DNA from: Kuenenia sp039794105
GTDB lineage: Bacteria > Planctomycetota > Brocadiia > Brocadiales > Brocadiaceae
DNA: 64,000 nucleotides
Assembly (NCBI RefSeq): GCF_039794105.1
Contig: NZ_JBDIWA010000006.1
Span: 62,001-126,000 of the forward strand
Reading direction: 5' to 3'
Of the stretch, positions 47,280 to 56,143 are shown piece by piece. Every line of letters starts with the position of its first letter. Within the stretch, counting starts at the first letter, position 1. The translations under genes and the position numbers were made by a program. The notes beneath the pieces are model-generated. The model did no database searches and was not told the DNA's origin. It saw nothing but the letters and a program-made list of their open reading frames with translations.

Positions 47280-47437
47280 TTATTTTCAATAATTGTCATA
47301 TTAACTGAAGGGAAATACAATGAGGAATCAGAGTACGCTCTCCCCGTCAGGAATAACAAACGATTTATTACGTTTTTAGAAGTAAAAGAATTTCCGAAAT
47401 TATCAGGTACTAAAAAAACAATAATCATGGTAATAAA

Positions 47438-49693
47438 ATGCTTTCTATTTGCTTACGTCGCGTCATTGCGATTTCCTTTTTAGCCTCGAAGTTATTCATC
47501 TTATTAAGTTTTATTAGTTATTCTCATAATGACCCGCCATTCGCAGACTACCCACCGAACAACCCAATAGCTAATATTTGTGGTATAGCCGGCGCACAAA
47601 TTTCCGGATATGCCATGGAAACCTTAGGCAAGTCTTCATATGTAATAGTCATTATTCTTGGATGGTTTAGTTTGCAGTTTTTTTTTGGTGGGGCGACAAA
47701 ATACTTCTGTGTAAAGTTGTTGGGAGCCTTTCTTTTAATTTTTACCTTGTCACCACTCTTAACACTTGCAGTATGCACATTTAAACAATCTCTTTTATCC
47801 ATGAATTTGGGAGGCATATTTGGTCTGGTAATTACCTCAAGGCTATGCACATACTTTAATATTACCGGCACTACCATCATTTTAGTATCCGGTATGGTGA
47901 TTTCAATAATGCTTTTGGCAAATAGAACGCCATTTTCTTTATTTATACGTTCCCCGAAAACAAAACCGGAAGAGGGAAGGAAAACCCCTTTGAAAAAAGA
48001 GAAAAATAATACTTCTGCAATGATATTGCCACCAAAAAAAATGGAGAATAAGCTTCTGAATGTTGGGGAAATATCGAAACGAAAAGAAAGTGAAATAGGG
48101 TATGAACCGCAGATAAAGAAAGATATAAATGAATCCCTTGGTGAGAGAAAATACAAAGAAAGCGGCGAGACTGATATTTCCCCTTCGTTAACTAAGTCCA
48201 ATGGAGAGAATAGTTATAAATTGCCGTCAGTCGAGTTATTGGAAAAACCTTCGGCAAGACATCACAAGGATGATTTAGAGCATATTACACATGGGGCGCA
48301 TGTATTAAGAGACACACTTGCACAATTCAATGTAAACTCTGAAATCGTTGATTTGCAAACAGGTCCTGTCGTTACAATGTACGAAATAGAATTAGCCCCG
48401 GGTACGAAAGTTGGAAAGGTGATAGCGCTTTCTGACGACCTTGCAATTGCATTGAAAGCGCTAAGTGTAAGGATTGTGGCGCCATTGGAAGGAAGGTCTT
48501 CTATCGGTATTGAAGTCCCGAATGCACATAGAAGGAAGGTGACTTTTAGGGAATTGCTGGAAGTCGCTGATGAAGCGAAGAAAAAGATGGCCATTCCGCT
48601 TTTAATAGGGAAAGATGTGGCCGGAAGACCTCTTATCTCCGATTTGGCATCCATGCCGCATCTGTTAATTGCCGGTACGACCGGGTCAGGTAAGTCCATA
48701 TGCTTGAATTCCATTATATTAAGTATTTTATATACCCGATTCCCAAGTGAAGTTCAGCTACTGTTGGTAGATCCCAAAATGGTTGAATTTTCATTGTTCG
48801 CTGAAATACCTCACCTGATAAGCCCTGTTGTGACAGATATGAAAAAGGCGGCTGCGGTACTTGAGTGGGCGGTGAATAAGATGGAAGAGCGATACGCGTT
48901 ACTTGCCAGCGTAGGTGTTAAAAACATCAGTGGGTATAACAAATTATCCGTATCTGAGATAAAAAAACGACTAAATGCTGAAGAGGACGTTAAATTAGAT
49001 GATATCCCTTTACACCTTCCACACATTGTTATTGTTGTGGACGAACTGGCGGATTTAATGATGGTTGCATCAAAAGAGGTGGAATCTTCGGTGATCCGTC
49101 TTTCCCAAAAATCACGTGCTGTCGGGATACACCTCATACTTGCCACACAAAGACCGTCTGTTGATGTAATTACCGGATTAATAAAATCAAATATGCCCTC
49201 AAGGATATCATTCTATGTGTCTTCAAAGGTTGATTCCAGGACAATACTGGATCAAAATGGGGCTGAAAAGTTATTGGGAAGCGGAGATATGCTTTTTTCG
49301 CCGCCAGGAACTTCCAAATTAGTCCGCGTTCAGGGAGCTTATGTAAGCGAAGAGGAGGTTAAAGATGTTGTTGACTATCTTAGAAAGCATGCAGAACCGA
49401 AATATAACAAGGAATTGAAGAAATGGAAAGATATGTCTGATAATGATAACAACGAACCACTATTTGATGCGGCAGTGAGAATCATCTTGGAAACGCAAAG
49501 AGGTTCTGTATCTCTATTACAAAGGAGATTGGAAATCGGGTACTCCCGCGCCGCGAGGCTAATAGAGCTTATGGCGGAGGCAGGGATTGTTGGGGAATAT
49601 AAAGGCAGTCAGGCTCGGGAAGTTTATTTAACTTTAGATGAATGGGATTTACAAACATCATCTGCGGATAGAGAAGAATATAAAGATGATTAG
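47438..49693 (+). CDS. ftsK: DNA translocase FtsK/SpoIIIE
   Basis: 751 residues. About four N-terminal membrane helices (~10-165) are followed by a short charged linker (~175-275). The motor has AGTTGSGKSICLN (Walker A), VDPKMVEFSLFAEIPHLI, VIVVDELADLMM (Walker B) and LATQRPSVDVITGLIK. A C-terminal winged-helix gamma domain has GSVSLLQRRLEIGYSRAARL. It pumps DNA and resolves chromosome dimers at division. The rimO ATG lies inside its last codons, so the two are coupled. Confidence 0.95.
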   Translation: MLSICLRRVIAISFLASKLFILLSFISYSHNDPPFADYPPNNPIANICGIAGAQISGYAMETLGKSSYVIVIILGWFSLQFFFGGATKYFCVKLLGAFLLIFTLSPLLTLAVCTFKQSLLSMNLGGIFGLVITSRLCTYFNITGTTIILVSGMVISIMLLANRTPFSLFIRSPKTKPEEGRKTPLKKEKNNTSAMILPPKKMENKLLNVGEISKRKESEIGYEPQIKKDINESLGERKYKESGETDISPSLTKSNGENSYKLPSVELLEKPSARHHKDDLEHITHGAHVLRDTLAQFNVNSEIVDLQTGPVVTMYEIELAPGTKVGKVIALSDDLAIALKALSVRIVAPLEGRSSIGIEVPNAHRRKVTFRELLEVADEAKKKMAIPLLIGKDVAGRPLISDLASMPHLLIAGTTGSGKSICLNSIILSILYTRFPSEVQLLLVDPKMVEFSLFAEIPHLISPVVTDMKKAAAVLEWAVNKMEERYALLASVGVKNISGYNKLSVSEIKKRLNAEEDVKLDDIPLHLPHIVIVVDELADLMMVASKEVESSVIRLSQKSRAVGIHLILATQRPSVDVITGLIKSNMPSRISFYVSSKVDSRTILDQNGAEKLLGSGDMLFSPPGTSKLVRVQGAYVSEEEVKDVVDYLRKHAEPKYNKELKKWKDMSDNDNNEPLFDAAVRIILETQRGSVSLLQRRLEIGYSRAARLIELMAEAGIVGEYKGSQAREVYLTLDEWDLQTSSADREEYKDD

Positions 49694-50993
49694 CAAATCA
49701 AAAACGGTAGCATTAATTAATTTGGGGTGCACTAAAAATTTAGTGGATGCAGAAGAAATGCTTGGGAGAATTGCAGCGAATGGCAGTACTATCTGTCAAT
49801 ATCCGGAAGACGCTGAAGTGCTTGTTGTAAATACCTGTGGTTTTATCGATGATTCAAAAAAAGAATCAATTGATATGATTTTTAAGATGGCAAAACTCAA
49901 AGAAAACGCGCAGTGCAAAAAACTGATTGTTACCGGTTGTCTGGCGCAGCGTTATTCTGCTGAATTGAAAAATGAAATTCCGGAGATAGATGAGGTTGTC
50001 GGGTTAAAAGATTTTGAAAAAATAACTCATTTAACAGGTATGCGTCAGGTGGATAACAGTACTATTTATCAAAGTGATGACTGGAGGAATCGAATCAGAC
50101 TCACCCCGAAACATTATTCGTATTTGAGGATTTCTGATGGTTGTGACAATAGATGCACTTACTGCGCCATTCCTGGAATACGGGGAAATTTTATGAGCAG
50201 ATCTATTGAAAATATCCTGGAAGAATCAAGGCAAATGGCTTCTGAAGGGGTGAAAGAAATTAATATTATCTCGCAGGATACTACTTCATATGGTTTAGAT
50301 ATATATGGAAAACAGATGTTGCATGTATTACTGGAAAAAATTGCAGCGATTAAAGGTATTCAGTGGATACGGTTGTTATATACACACCCTGGACATTTTT
50401 ATCCTGAATTAATTAATACCATTAACGAACAGGATACCATTTGTAAATATATCGATTTGCCTATTCAGCATATTAATGATACTATACTGGGGAAAATGGG
50501 CAGAAACACTACCCGTAAAAGTATTGAGACCCTAATAAATAATTTAAGAAGATTAATACGTTCTATAGTTCTAAGGACTTCGGTAATTGTTGGATTTCCC
50601 GGAGAAACTGATGGACAATATCAGGAACTTTTAGAATTTGTTAAAAAAACCAAATTTGAAAGGCTTGGGGTTTTTGCATATTCTAAAGAAGAAAATACGC
50701 CTGCGGCAAAGTTTAAGAAACAAATAGGCAAAAAAGTGAAGCAACAACGGTTAGAGGAAATAATGCTGGCACAACGTGAGATTGTTTGGGAAAATAACAA
50801 AAATCTTATTGGAAAGAAGGCATCTGTAATTGTTGATGAAAAAGATGATGCCTCCGGAAAGTTAATAGGGCGAACGTCTGGGGATGCACCTGAAGTGGAT
50901 GGAAAAGTATTTATAAATGACAAGCAAATAAAAGTGGGTGATATAAGAGAATTAGTTATCAGGAATGTAAACGGTTATGATTTGGTGGCCTGA
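49686..50993 (+). CDS. rimO: Ribosomal protein S12 methylthiotransferase RimO
   Basis: About 435 residues from the ATG at 49686; a longer upstream frame has no homology. The UPF0004 domain carries INLGCTKNLVDAEEMLG, NTCGFIDDSKKES and TGCLAQRY for the auxiliary [4Fe-4S] cluster. The radical SAM motif is CDNRCTYCAIPGIRG (C-x3-C-x2-C). SVIVGFPGETDGQYQELLEF and the C-terminal TRAM domain follow. It methylthiolates Asp of ribosomal protein S12. It overlaps ftsK by 8 bp. Confidence 0.95.
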   Translation: MISKSKTVALINLGCTKNLVDAEEMLGRIAANGSTICQYPEDAEVLVVNTCGFIDDSKKESIDMIFKMAKLKENAQCKKLIVTGCLAQRYSAELKNEIPEIDEVVGLKDFEKITHLTGMRQVDNSTIYQSDDWRNRIRLTPKHYSYLRISDGCDNRCTYCAIPGIRGNFMSRSIENILEESRQMASEGVKEINIISQDTTSYGLDIYGKQMLHVLLEKIAAIKGIQWIRLLYTHPGHFYPELINTINEQDTICKYIDLPIQHINDTILGKMGRNTTRKSIETLINNLRRLIRSIVLRTSVIVGFPGETDGQYQELLEFVKKTKFERLGVFAYSKEENTPAAKFKKQIGKKVKQQRLEEIMLAQREIVWENNKNLIGKKASVIVDEKDDASGKLIGRTSGDAPEVDGKVFINDKQIKVGDIRELVIRNVNGYDLVA

Positions 50994-51149
50994 TTATTTT
51001 CTATCACCTGCGGTACAAGCGATTTTTATTACTATTTGATCTGGTTGCATGCGTCGTATGGACAAACTGTTTGTCTGTGCCTGCAGAAGATTTGTAGGGT
51101 ATGTGGGCATTCCCACATACTTGTGTAATTTAGGTGCGAGTTGTTGATT

Positions 51150-51716
51150 ATGGATTTCCAAAAATCTACCATATTTAACCTTCCGAATAGCCTGACATTA
51201 TTCAGGCTCTTGTTGGCTATTATATTCTTTATTTTTTTGTCCTATCATTGTTATGCACTCTCCCTTCTCTCCTTTTTAGCAGCGTCATTAACAGATTGGC
51301 TGGATGGTTATGTGGCAAGGAAGAAAGGTCTTTTGACTGATTTTGGACGTATTGCCGATCCTTTTGTGGACAAAATTATTGTTTGTGGAGGTTTCATTTT
51401 ACTGATAAAACATGGCTATGAAAATATCCCACCCTGGATGGTATTAGTGATTGTTGCCAGAGAATTTTTTGTTAGCAGTATAAGAAGTTATTCTGAAGCA
51501 AGAGGCATTGAATTCGGTGCTACATTATGGGGGAAAGCGAAAATGTTTGTTCAGGCGTTGACTATCAGTTTAATGTTGCTTTTTTCCGCTTATTTAAAAC
51601 ATGTGGGAAGTATAAAGAACATAATCATTGTTCTGTTATGGTTGACGGTGATTATTACGGTGGTCTCCGGTATAAAATATATGATAAAGGCCAGCCCGGC
51701 GTTGTTGGAAAGATAA
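51150..51716 (+). CDS. pgsA: CDP-diacylglycerol-glycerol-3-phosphate 3-phosphatidyltransferase
   Basis: 188 residues from the ATG at 51150. NLPNSLTLFRLLLAIIFF gives the conserved start. The CDP-alcohol phosphotransferase motif is DWLDGYVARKKGLLTDFG followed by RIADPFVDK (DGxxAR-x8-GxxxDxxxD). Five to six membrane helices. It makes phosphatidylglycerol phosphate. The upstream spacer 50994-51149 has two small hairpins (GACAAAC / GTTTGTC, TATGTGGG / CCCACATA). Confidence 0.93.
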   Translation: MDFQKSTIFNLPNSLTLFRLLLAIIFFIFLSYHCYALSLLSFLAASLTDWLDGYVARKKGLLTDFGRIADPFVDKIIVCGGFILLIKHGYENIPPWMVLVIVAREFFVSSIRSYSEARGIEFGATLWGKAKMFVQALTISLMLLFSAYLKHVGSIKNIIIVLLWLTVIITVVSGIKYMIKASPALLER

Positions 51717-51737
51717 ACTATTGGCTTGAAACAACAC

Positions 51738-53495
51738 TTATTTCATTGAAGCATTCAAATCCCTTAACAAATCCTCAAGATTCACCGGTACAATTTGGAC
51801 GGCTTGTCCCAGGCTTATTGTTCTTGCCAGTGTATTCCTTAACACAGGATTCTTTAACTGTTTAAAACCATATCCTATTAAAATGTCTAATGTTTGCGGA
51901 TATTGTTTGATTAATTGATAAACATTTGTAGCCGCAGTTGCCGAATTTATCTGTTCGGTAATTTCCTCTTGGTTAGATTTCAGCGTTTTCCATACATTAA
52001 TACCAAAAAAGAATATAGCGGCATATTCTATAAAACCACTGAGTCCCAGCAAGAAGTAAAATTGAGGAATGAGGTGAAATGAAACAGGTTGGGCGACAAC
52101 CCTGAATACGCAACCTAATATGATGAGGAAAAACGTTAAATTCAATAATTTTGGGCTACACAGTTTTACTCCTTTGCTTAGCGGAATCATTTTAGAGGCG
52201 CACCCGATAATCATCATACTGATAAATCCTACAAAAATTGCGTGCCGATATGCTCCAAATAAGGCATGAGAAACCTTTTCTCCTGTAAATGTCTCATATA
52301 GGGTAAAAGTTAAAAAGGCACTTTCGGAGACAAATAACCAGAATATGGCTGCCCAAATGTATTTTCTGAAACCGGTTGGGAGTTTAACCTTGTTTTGAAC
52401 AAGCTTCTTTTTATCGAATAAGTTTAAATTATAAATAAATAGAAAAACGCCGAGGGCTTCCAAAAGTCCTGAAATGCAAGATATTGCGGTAAAAAATCCG
52501 TAAAGATTTGGTGTATAGCCTTTGTAAAATTCGGAGAAGACCCTTAACGCTATTGAGAGGTTTAGCAGATATAGCACATATGCGCTATTTTTTCTGTTGG
52601 GGATTTGTATGCCGAGAAATATTGGTAATGTTTTAGTAAAAATACCAATTATTACCAAACAAGAAAAACCGACAATTTGAATATGCCTGATAGGGTCTTT
52701 AAAATATGCTGGTATCTCTGTGTTACCTACTATGCAGTAATGGAAATGTAAGGCAGTAAAAACAAATGCTTGCAAAAGAAACCAAAGAAAACTCGATAGT
52801 ATGAAACCTTCATAAACTTCATAGTCACGTTTTTCTGAAGAAAAATATGTTCTGCATAAAACATACATAAAAATAGCAATTGAAGCCGTTTGCAGTGACA
52901 ATCCCGCAAATACCGGAATTTTTAAGAAAAGCCCCCCGGAATAATAAGAAATTGTTTTGAAAACAAAAGATAATAAAATCCCTATTGCCATGAAGAAAAA
53001 AGATTTATATGCCAGTTGCGTACTATACAAAATCGTATTCCAAAACTTTGGCAAAGCAAAAAATGAAATACCCATTATGAATAAGCCCACCCATCCATAA
53101 ACCTGCGTATCTCCGTGTGTTTCCAGTAACACCCAGGGAACGGAGAGGAACGATCTCTTATATGCCATGTATGCTAACATTGCAGCTCCATACAGACAAC
53201 CAGTGGAAAGCACGATGATAATTGATGTTTTTATAAAAAATTCATAGATATGCTCTGTTTGGGGTTTGATTAAAGACACGGCATCATTTTCTACTTCTTT
53301 GCCGTCAATAAGGTTTTGCAGGTCCTCCACTAGTGTTGATGGATTGACGTTGTGCATCTTGGCGAAAAAAGAAATAGGTTTGTCCGGAAGCGAATCACCT
53401 CCACACATTATCCCATAGGTGTCAAATATCTTTCGGGTCACCAGAAACTTTTCTGCAATTTCCTTTACCGTACTATCTTCCCGAATCCTGTCCAT
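51738..53495 (-). CDS. NnrS-like multipass membrane protein with DUF1858 domains at both ends
   Basis: 585 residues. The N-terminus (1-66) is a DUF1858 domain: STVKEIAEKFLVTRKIFDTY then GIMCGG and NPSTLVEDLQ. The central ~420 residues have about twelve membrane helices of NnrS type with conserved His: ETHGDTQVYGWVGLFIMG, TALHFHY, AYRHAIFVGFISMMIIGCAS and VSFHLIP. The C-terminal 70 residues (516-585) repeat a DUF1858-like pattern (VYQLIKQYPQTLDILIGYGF). NnrS proteins bind heme and copper and protect against nitric oxide. That fits a nitrogen-metabolising organism, but the substrate here is not proven. Confidence 0.85.
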   Translation of the reverse strand: MDRIREDSTVKEIAEKFLVTRKIFDTYGIMCGGDSLPDKPISFFAKMHNVNPSTLVEDLQNLIDGKEVENDAVSLIKPQTEHIYEFFIKTSIIIVLSTGCLYGAAMLAYMAYKRSFLSVPWVLLETHGDTQVYGWVGLFIMGISFFALPKFWNTILYSTQLAYKSFFFMAIGILLSFVFKTISYYSGGLFLKIPVFAGLSLQTASIAIFMYVLCRTYFSSEKRDYEVYEGFILSSFLWFLLQAFVFTALHFHYCIVGNTEIPAYFKDPIRHIQIVGFSCLVIIGIFTKTLPIFLGIQIPNRKNSAYVLYLLNLSIALRVFSEFYKGYTPNLYGFFTAISCISGLLEALGVFLFIYNLNLFDKKKLVQNKVKLPTGFRKYIWAAIFWLFVSESAFLTFTLYETFTGEKVSHALFGAYRHAIFVGFISMMIIGCASKMIPLSKGVKLCSPKLLNLTFFLIILGCVFRVVAQPVSFHLIPQFYFLLGLSGFIEYAAIFFFGINVWKTLKSNQEEITEQINSATAATNVYQLIKQYPQTLDILIGYGFKQLKNPVLRNTLARTISLGQAVQIVPVNLEDLLRDLNASMK

Positions 53496-53910
53496 AAAAA
53501 TGATCCTAAAAATTTTCTAAGGTAATTTCATAGAACTACTGTTTTTAACAGTGATTATTATGCTTTATGATAAAGTGATATTCTACTGTAACCAGATATG
53601 CAAAATAAAAAACTGAACCAAGTAAAGTTAAATGAAAATACTATATCAGGCTAAAAAAGTAGTGTCAATGACTAACTAATAAATATAATGCAATTTTGAA
53701 TACCTATAAAAAATTGCGGAAGGTTCGATAAAATTAGTAGAGAAACCTTTTTGTTTTGGTTATATTTACTCATTATGCTATTTTTATCCGAATCGATAAA
53801 GATCACTCATAAAAGTATTTAAATGTTTAGGAATTTCACTGTTTATACGAATTTAAATGTAACACTTATTTTAATATTTTCCATTTTTTCTCAACTGAAT
53901 AAATAACAAT
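53496..53910. other. AT-rich spacer between divergent genes
   Basis: 415 bp between the NnrS-like gene and parA. Very AT-rich, with runs that could hold promoters for both directions, but I find no clear -35/-10 pair, hairpin or open frame. No parS-like palindrome was recognised. Confidence 0.5.
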
Positions 53911-54699
53911 ATGCGTAGTATTGCGCTAACAAATCAAAAGGGTGGTGTTGCTAAAACAACGACAACAGTAAACCTTGGCGCCTGTCTTTCTGAAATGGGA
54001 AAGAAGGTTTTATTGGTTGATTTGGACCCTCAGGGCAACATGAGTTCATGGTTTGGGCTCGATATACATTCCTTAGAAAAATCGATGTACAATGTCTTTT
54101 TGCAAGAGGTTTATTTTGAAGAGATTTTGAAAGATACTTGTGTTCATAATCTCACCCTTGCCCCCTCGAACGTTGCATTGGCAGGTGTAGAAAGAATTTT
54201 GGCAAATGAAAAAGAACGCGACCTTATCTTACGCAAAAGAATCTCTCCTATTGCAAATAATTATGATTATATTTTGTTGGATTGCCCGCCTTCATTAGGC
54301 TTGATAACGATAAATGCACTTACTTTTGTAAAAGAAGTCTTTATTCCTCTTGAAACAAAAGTGCTGGCGTTGAATGGGCTAGTAACACTTGTAAATACCG
54401 TTCAGGTAATAAAGGAACGGCTGAATCATAAACTAGAAGTCACCGGTATCATTGCGTGCAGGTTTGATAGCAGGACAAATCTAAGCAATGAGGTATTTAA
54501 ACAAGTGAAAGAGCGTTTTCATGAAAAGGTTTTTAATACAATAATTCGTGAAAATGTACGTTTGGCAGAATGTCCAATTTCCGCAAAACCTATTACTATG
54601 TATGCACCTGAAAGTTCCGGAGCAAAAGACTATATAGCGCTAGCAAAAGAAGTAGTAGGATTAGAAACTACCAGGGAAAAAGATATGCCAAAAGAATAA
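53911..54699 (+). CDS. ParA/Soj-type partitioning ATPase
   Basis: 262 residues. The deviant Walker A KGGVAKTT (10-17) carries the signature Lys, followed by LLVDLDPQGN and YILLDCPPSLGLITINAL (Walker B region). This is the chromosomal Soj/ParA pattern. No parB follows; the next gene is an RNase H-like protein on the other strand. It may partner a ParB encoded elsewhere, or position another cell structure. Confidence 0.9.
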   Translation: MRSIALTNQKGGVAKTTTTVNLGACLSEMGKKVLLVDLDPQGNMSSWFGLDIHSLEKSMYNVFLQEVYFEEILKDTCVHNLTLAPSNVALAGVERILANEKERDLILRKRISPIANNYDYILLDCPPSLGLITINALTFVKEVFIPLETKVLALNGLVTLVNTVQVIKERLNHKLEVTGIIACRFDSRTNLSNEVFKQVKERFHEKVFNTIIRENVRLAECPISAKPITMYAPESSGAKDYIALAKEVVGLETTREKDMPKE

Positions 54700-54782
54700 T
54701 TTACATTCTATTTGTTGTACAAATAAACATACAGAATAAATGAATGTCTCTATAGATTGCTAACTACAGGATCTTCCAAAAA

Positions 54783-55334
54783 TCATGAGCATCTACGAGC
54801 GATGTAAGCTCTCAAACGGTTTCTGACTAATTTATCTACTTCCGAAAATATTTTCTGTACGCCAACACGGTCTTTTTTCGGGGTATGTCCTTTAGCCCAG
54901 ACGAGCTTTGGCAAAAACTCATCATAGAGCGCAAAAATGCTTTTATAGATATCCGCATTCCGCAAAACTGTGCCCTTTCTTTTACTGAGATAATAAACGT
55001 CCTCAAGCCTCCTTCTTCGTCCAGGCAAATCAACTGCGGTACGGCAGTCTGTATAAATTGTTATGAAACCCCTCTTTTCAGAGACCTTGTTCCCGTTTTC
55101 TAATGTGAGGGATTCAAGTGCCCAAAGGAGTGTCTGAAGTTCCAGCCGCGTATTCGTTGTATTCTCCACAATCCTTGTTTTCACTGCATCCGGAAAATGC
55201 AATGCCTCGAACATGTCTTTATCTGCAGGTGTTTCACCAGGGTTATGCGGAATACACAAAAATCCACCTACGCCAAGCTTTCTCCCCGGGTTGTAGCTGG
55301 AATCAATAAAAATCGTTAAATGAGATTTATTCAT
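54783..55334 (-). CDS. RNase H-like protein
   Basis: 183 residues. LTIFIDSSYNP starts strand 1 with D11. RLELQTLLWALESL gives the Glu helix, TIYTDCRTAVDLP the third acidic residue, and KLVWAKGHTPKKDR the His-containing handle, with EVDKLVRNRL the final Asp. The RNase H catalytic set thus appears complete, though spacing is longer than in RNase HI because of an insert at ~30-55. It may cleave RNA in RNA-DNA hybrids. Convergent with parA, no operon partner. Confidence 0.8.
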   Translation of the reverse strand: MNKSHLTIFIDSSYNPGRKLGVGGFLCIPHNPGETPADKDMFEALHFPDAVKTRIVENTTNTRLELQTLLWALESLTLENGNKVSEKRGFITIYTDCRTAVDLPGRRRRLEDVYYLSKRKGTVLRNADIYKSIFALYDEFLPKLVWAKGHTPKKDRVGVQKIFSEVDKLVRNRLRAYIARRCS

Positions 55335-55531
55335 TGAGAATCGAAATATCGCCTTCTTTACAAAAAAATTGAAAAAGTATACAGGCCGCTCTTATTGAGT
55401 AATTGGGTATAGAGCCGCAAAGTGTGTTAAAATGTGGGTTCTAGCGCGCCAAACATGGGTATGCACTGTGCGTTTAGCAATGCGATGAAACCTGCCCATT
55501 GACAAGGGACAATTAAACGCTAAAATACGGC

Positions 55532-55915
55532 ATGGAATTAAATCACATTGGCATCACAAATAAGAGCGAAGACCACGCCCTGAAATTTTATCGGGACTTT
55601 TTAGGTCTTGAAAAAACAAGAGAAATACTTTTACCTCCGGAACTTTCAAAGCAATTATTCTCTCTTTCCCGAGAGATCAAAGTGTTGGTTTTTGAAGAGC
55701 CCGGGATAAAGATTGAGGTATTTATCTCTGATTTTAAGCATGCATGTCCAAATTTTACGCATTTCGGGATGATGATTGAAAGCTTTTCGGATATTGCAGA
55801 AAAGGCGCAGCGATTTGGTGCGGAACTTATTGAGGGAAAACATAAAGAGAAGACAGTATATTTCCTTAAGGATTTTTCCGGCAACCTGATTGAAATAAAG
55901 CAAAAATCCCAATGA
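55532..55915 (+). CDS. VOC-fold (glyoxalase/dioxygenase-like) protein
   Basis: 127 residues. ELNHIGITNKSEDHALKFYR supplies the first metal-binding His of a vicinal-oxygen-chelate repeat, and THFGMMIESFSDIAEKAQRF with FSGNLIEIKQ the second His and Glu. It is a single domain of two beta-alpha-beta-beta-beta units. Possible roles are methylglyoxal detoxification or an epimerase; the sequence does not decide. The spacer 55335-55531 contains no gene. Confidence 0.85.
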   Translation: MELNHIGITNKSEDHALKFYRDFLGLEKTREILLPPELSKQLFSLSREIKVLVFEEPGIKIEVFISDFKHACPNFTHFGMMIESFSDIAEKAQRFGAELIEGKHKEKTVYFLKDFSGNLIEIKQKSQ

Positions 55916-56143
55916 GGAATGCCTTATTGACGATGGCTCTTTTTATTTTGCCACTGCATTTTTCATATTCATACCTTAAAATATTGAGATACACTTGAAG
56001 AATCTTTTCAGGGTAATTTTACAGCAATAAAGATCCAATCCCCTTGTTGTGCGGTATTCTGTTATTTCTATTTATACAATGCAATTTCAGATTGACAAAG
56101 ACCTTCTAAAGGACGAGTCCAATTCCCCCTGAACTTTTTTGAT

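Noticed and set aside
47320..47379. 19-codon frame with a fair ribosome-binding site before ftsK
   Set aside because: Too short to support without conservation; could be a leader peptide but nothing shows it.
47548..48201. 217-codon minus-strand frame
   Set aside because: Antisense to the ftsK N-terminus and linker; no recognisable domain.
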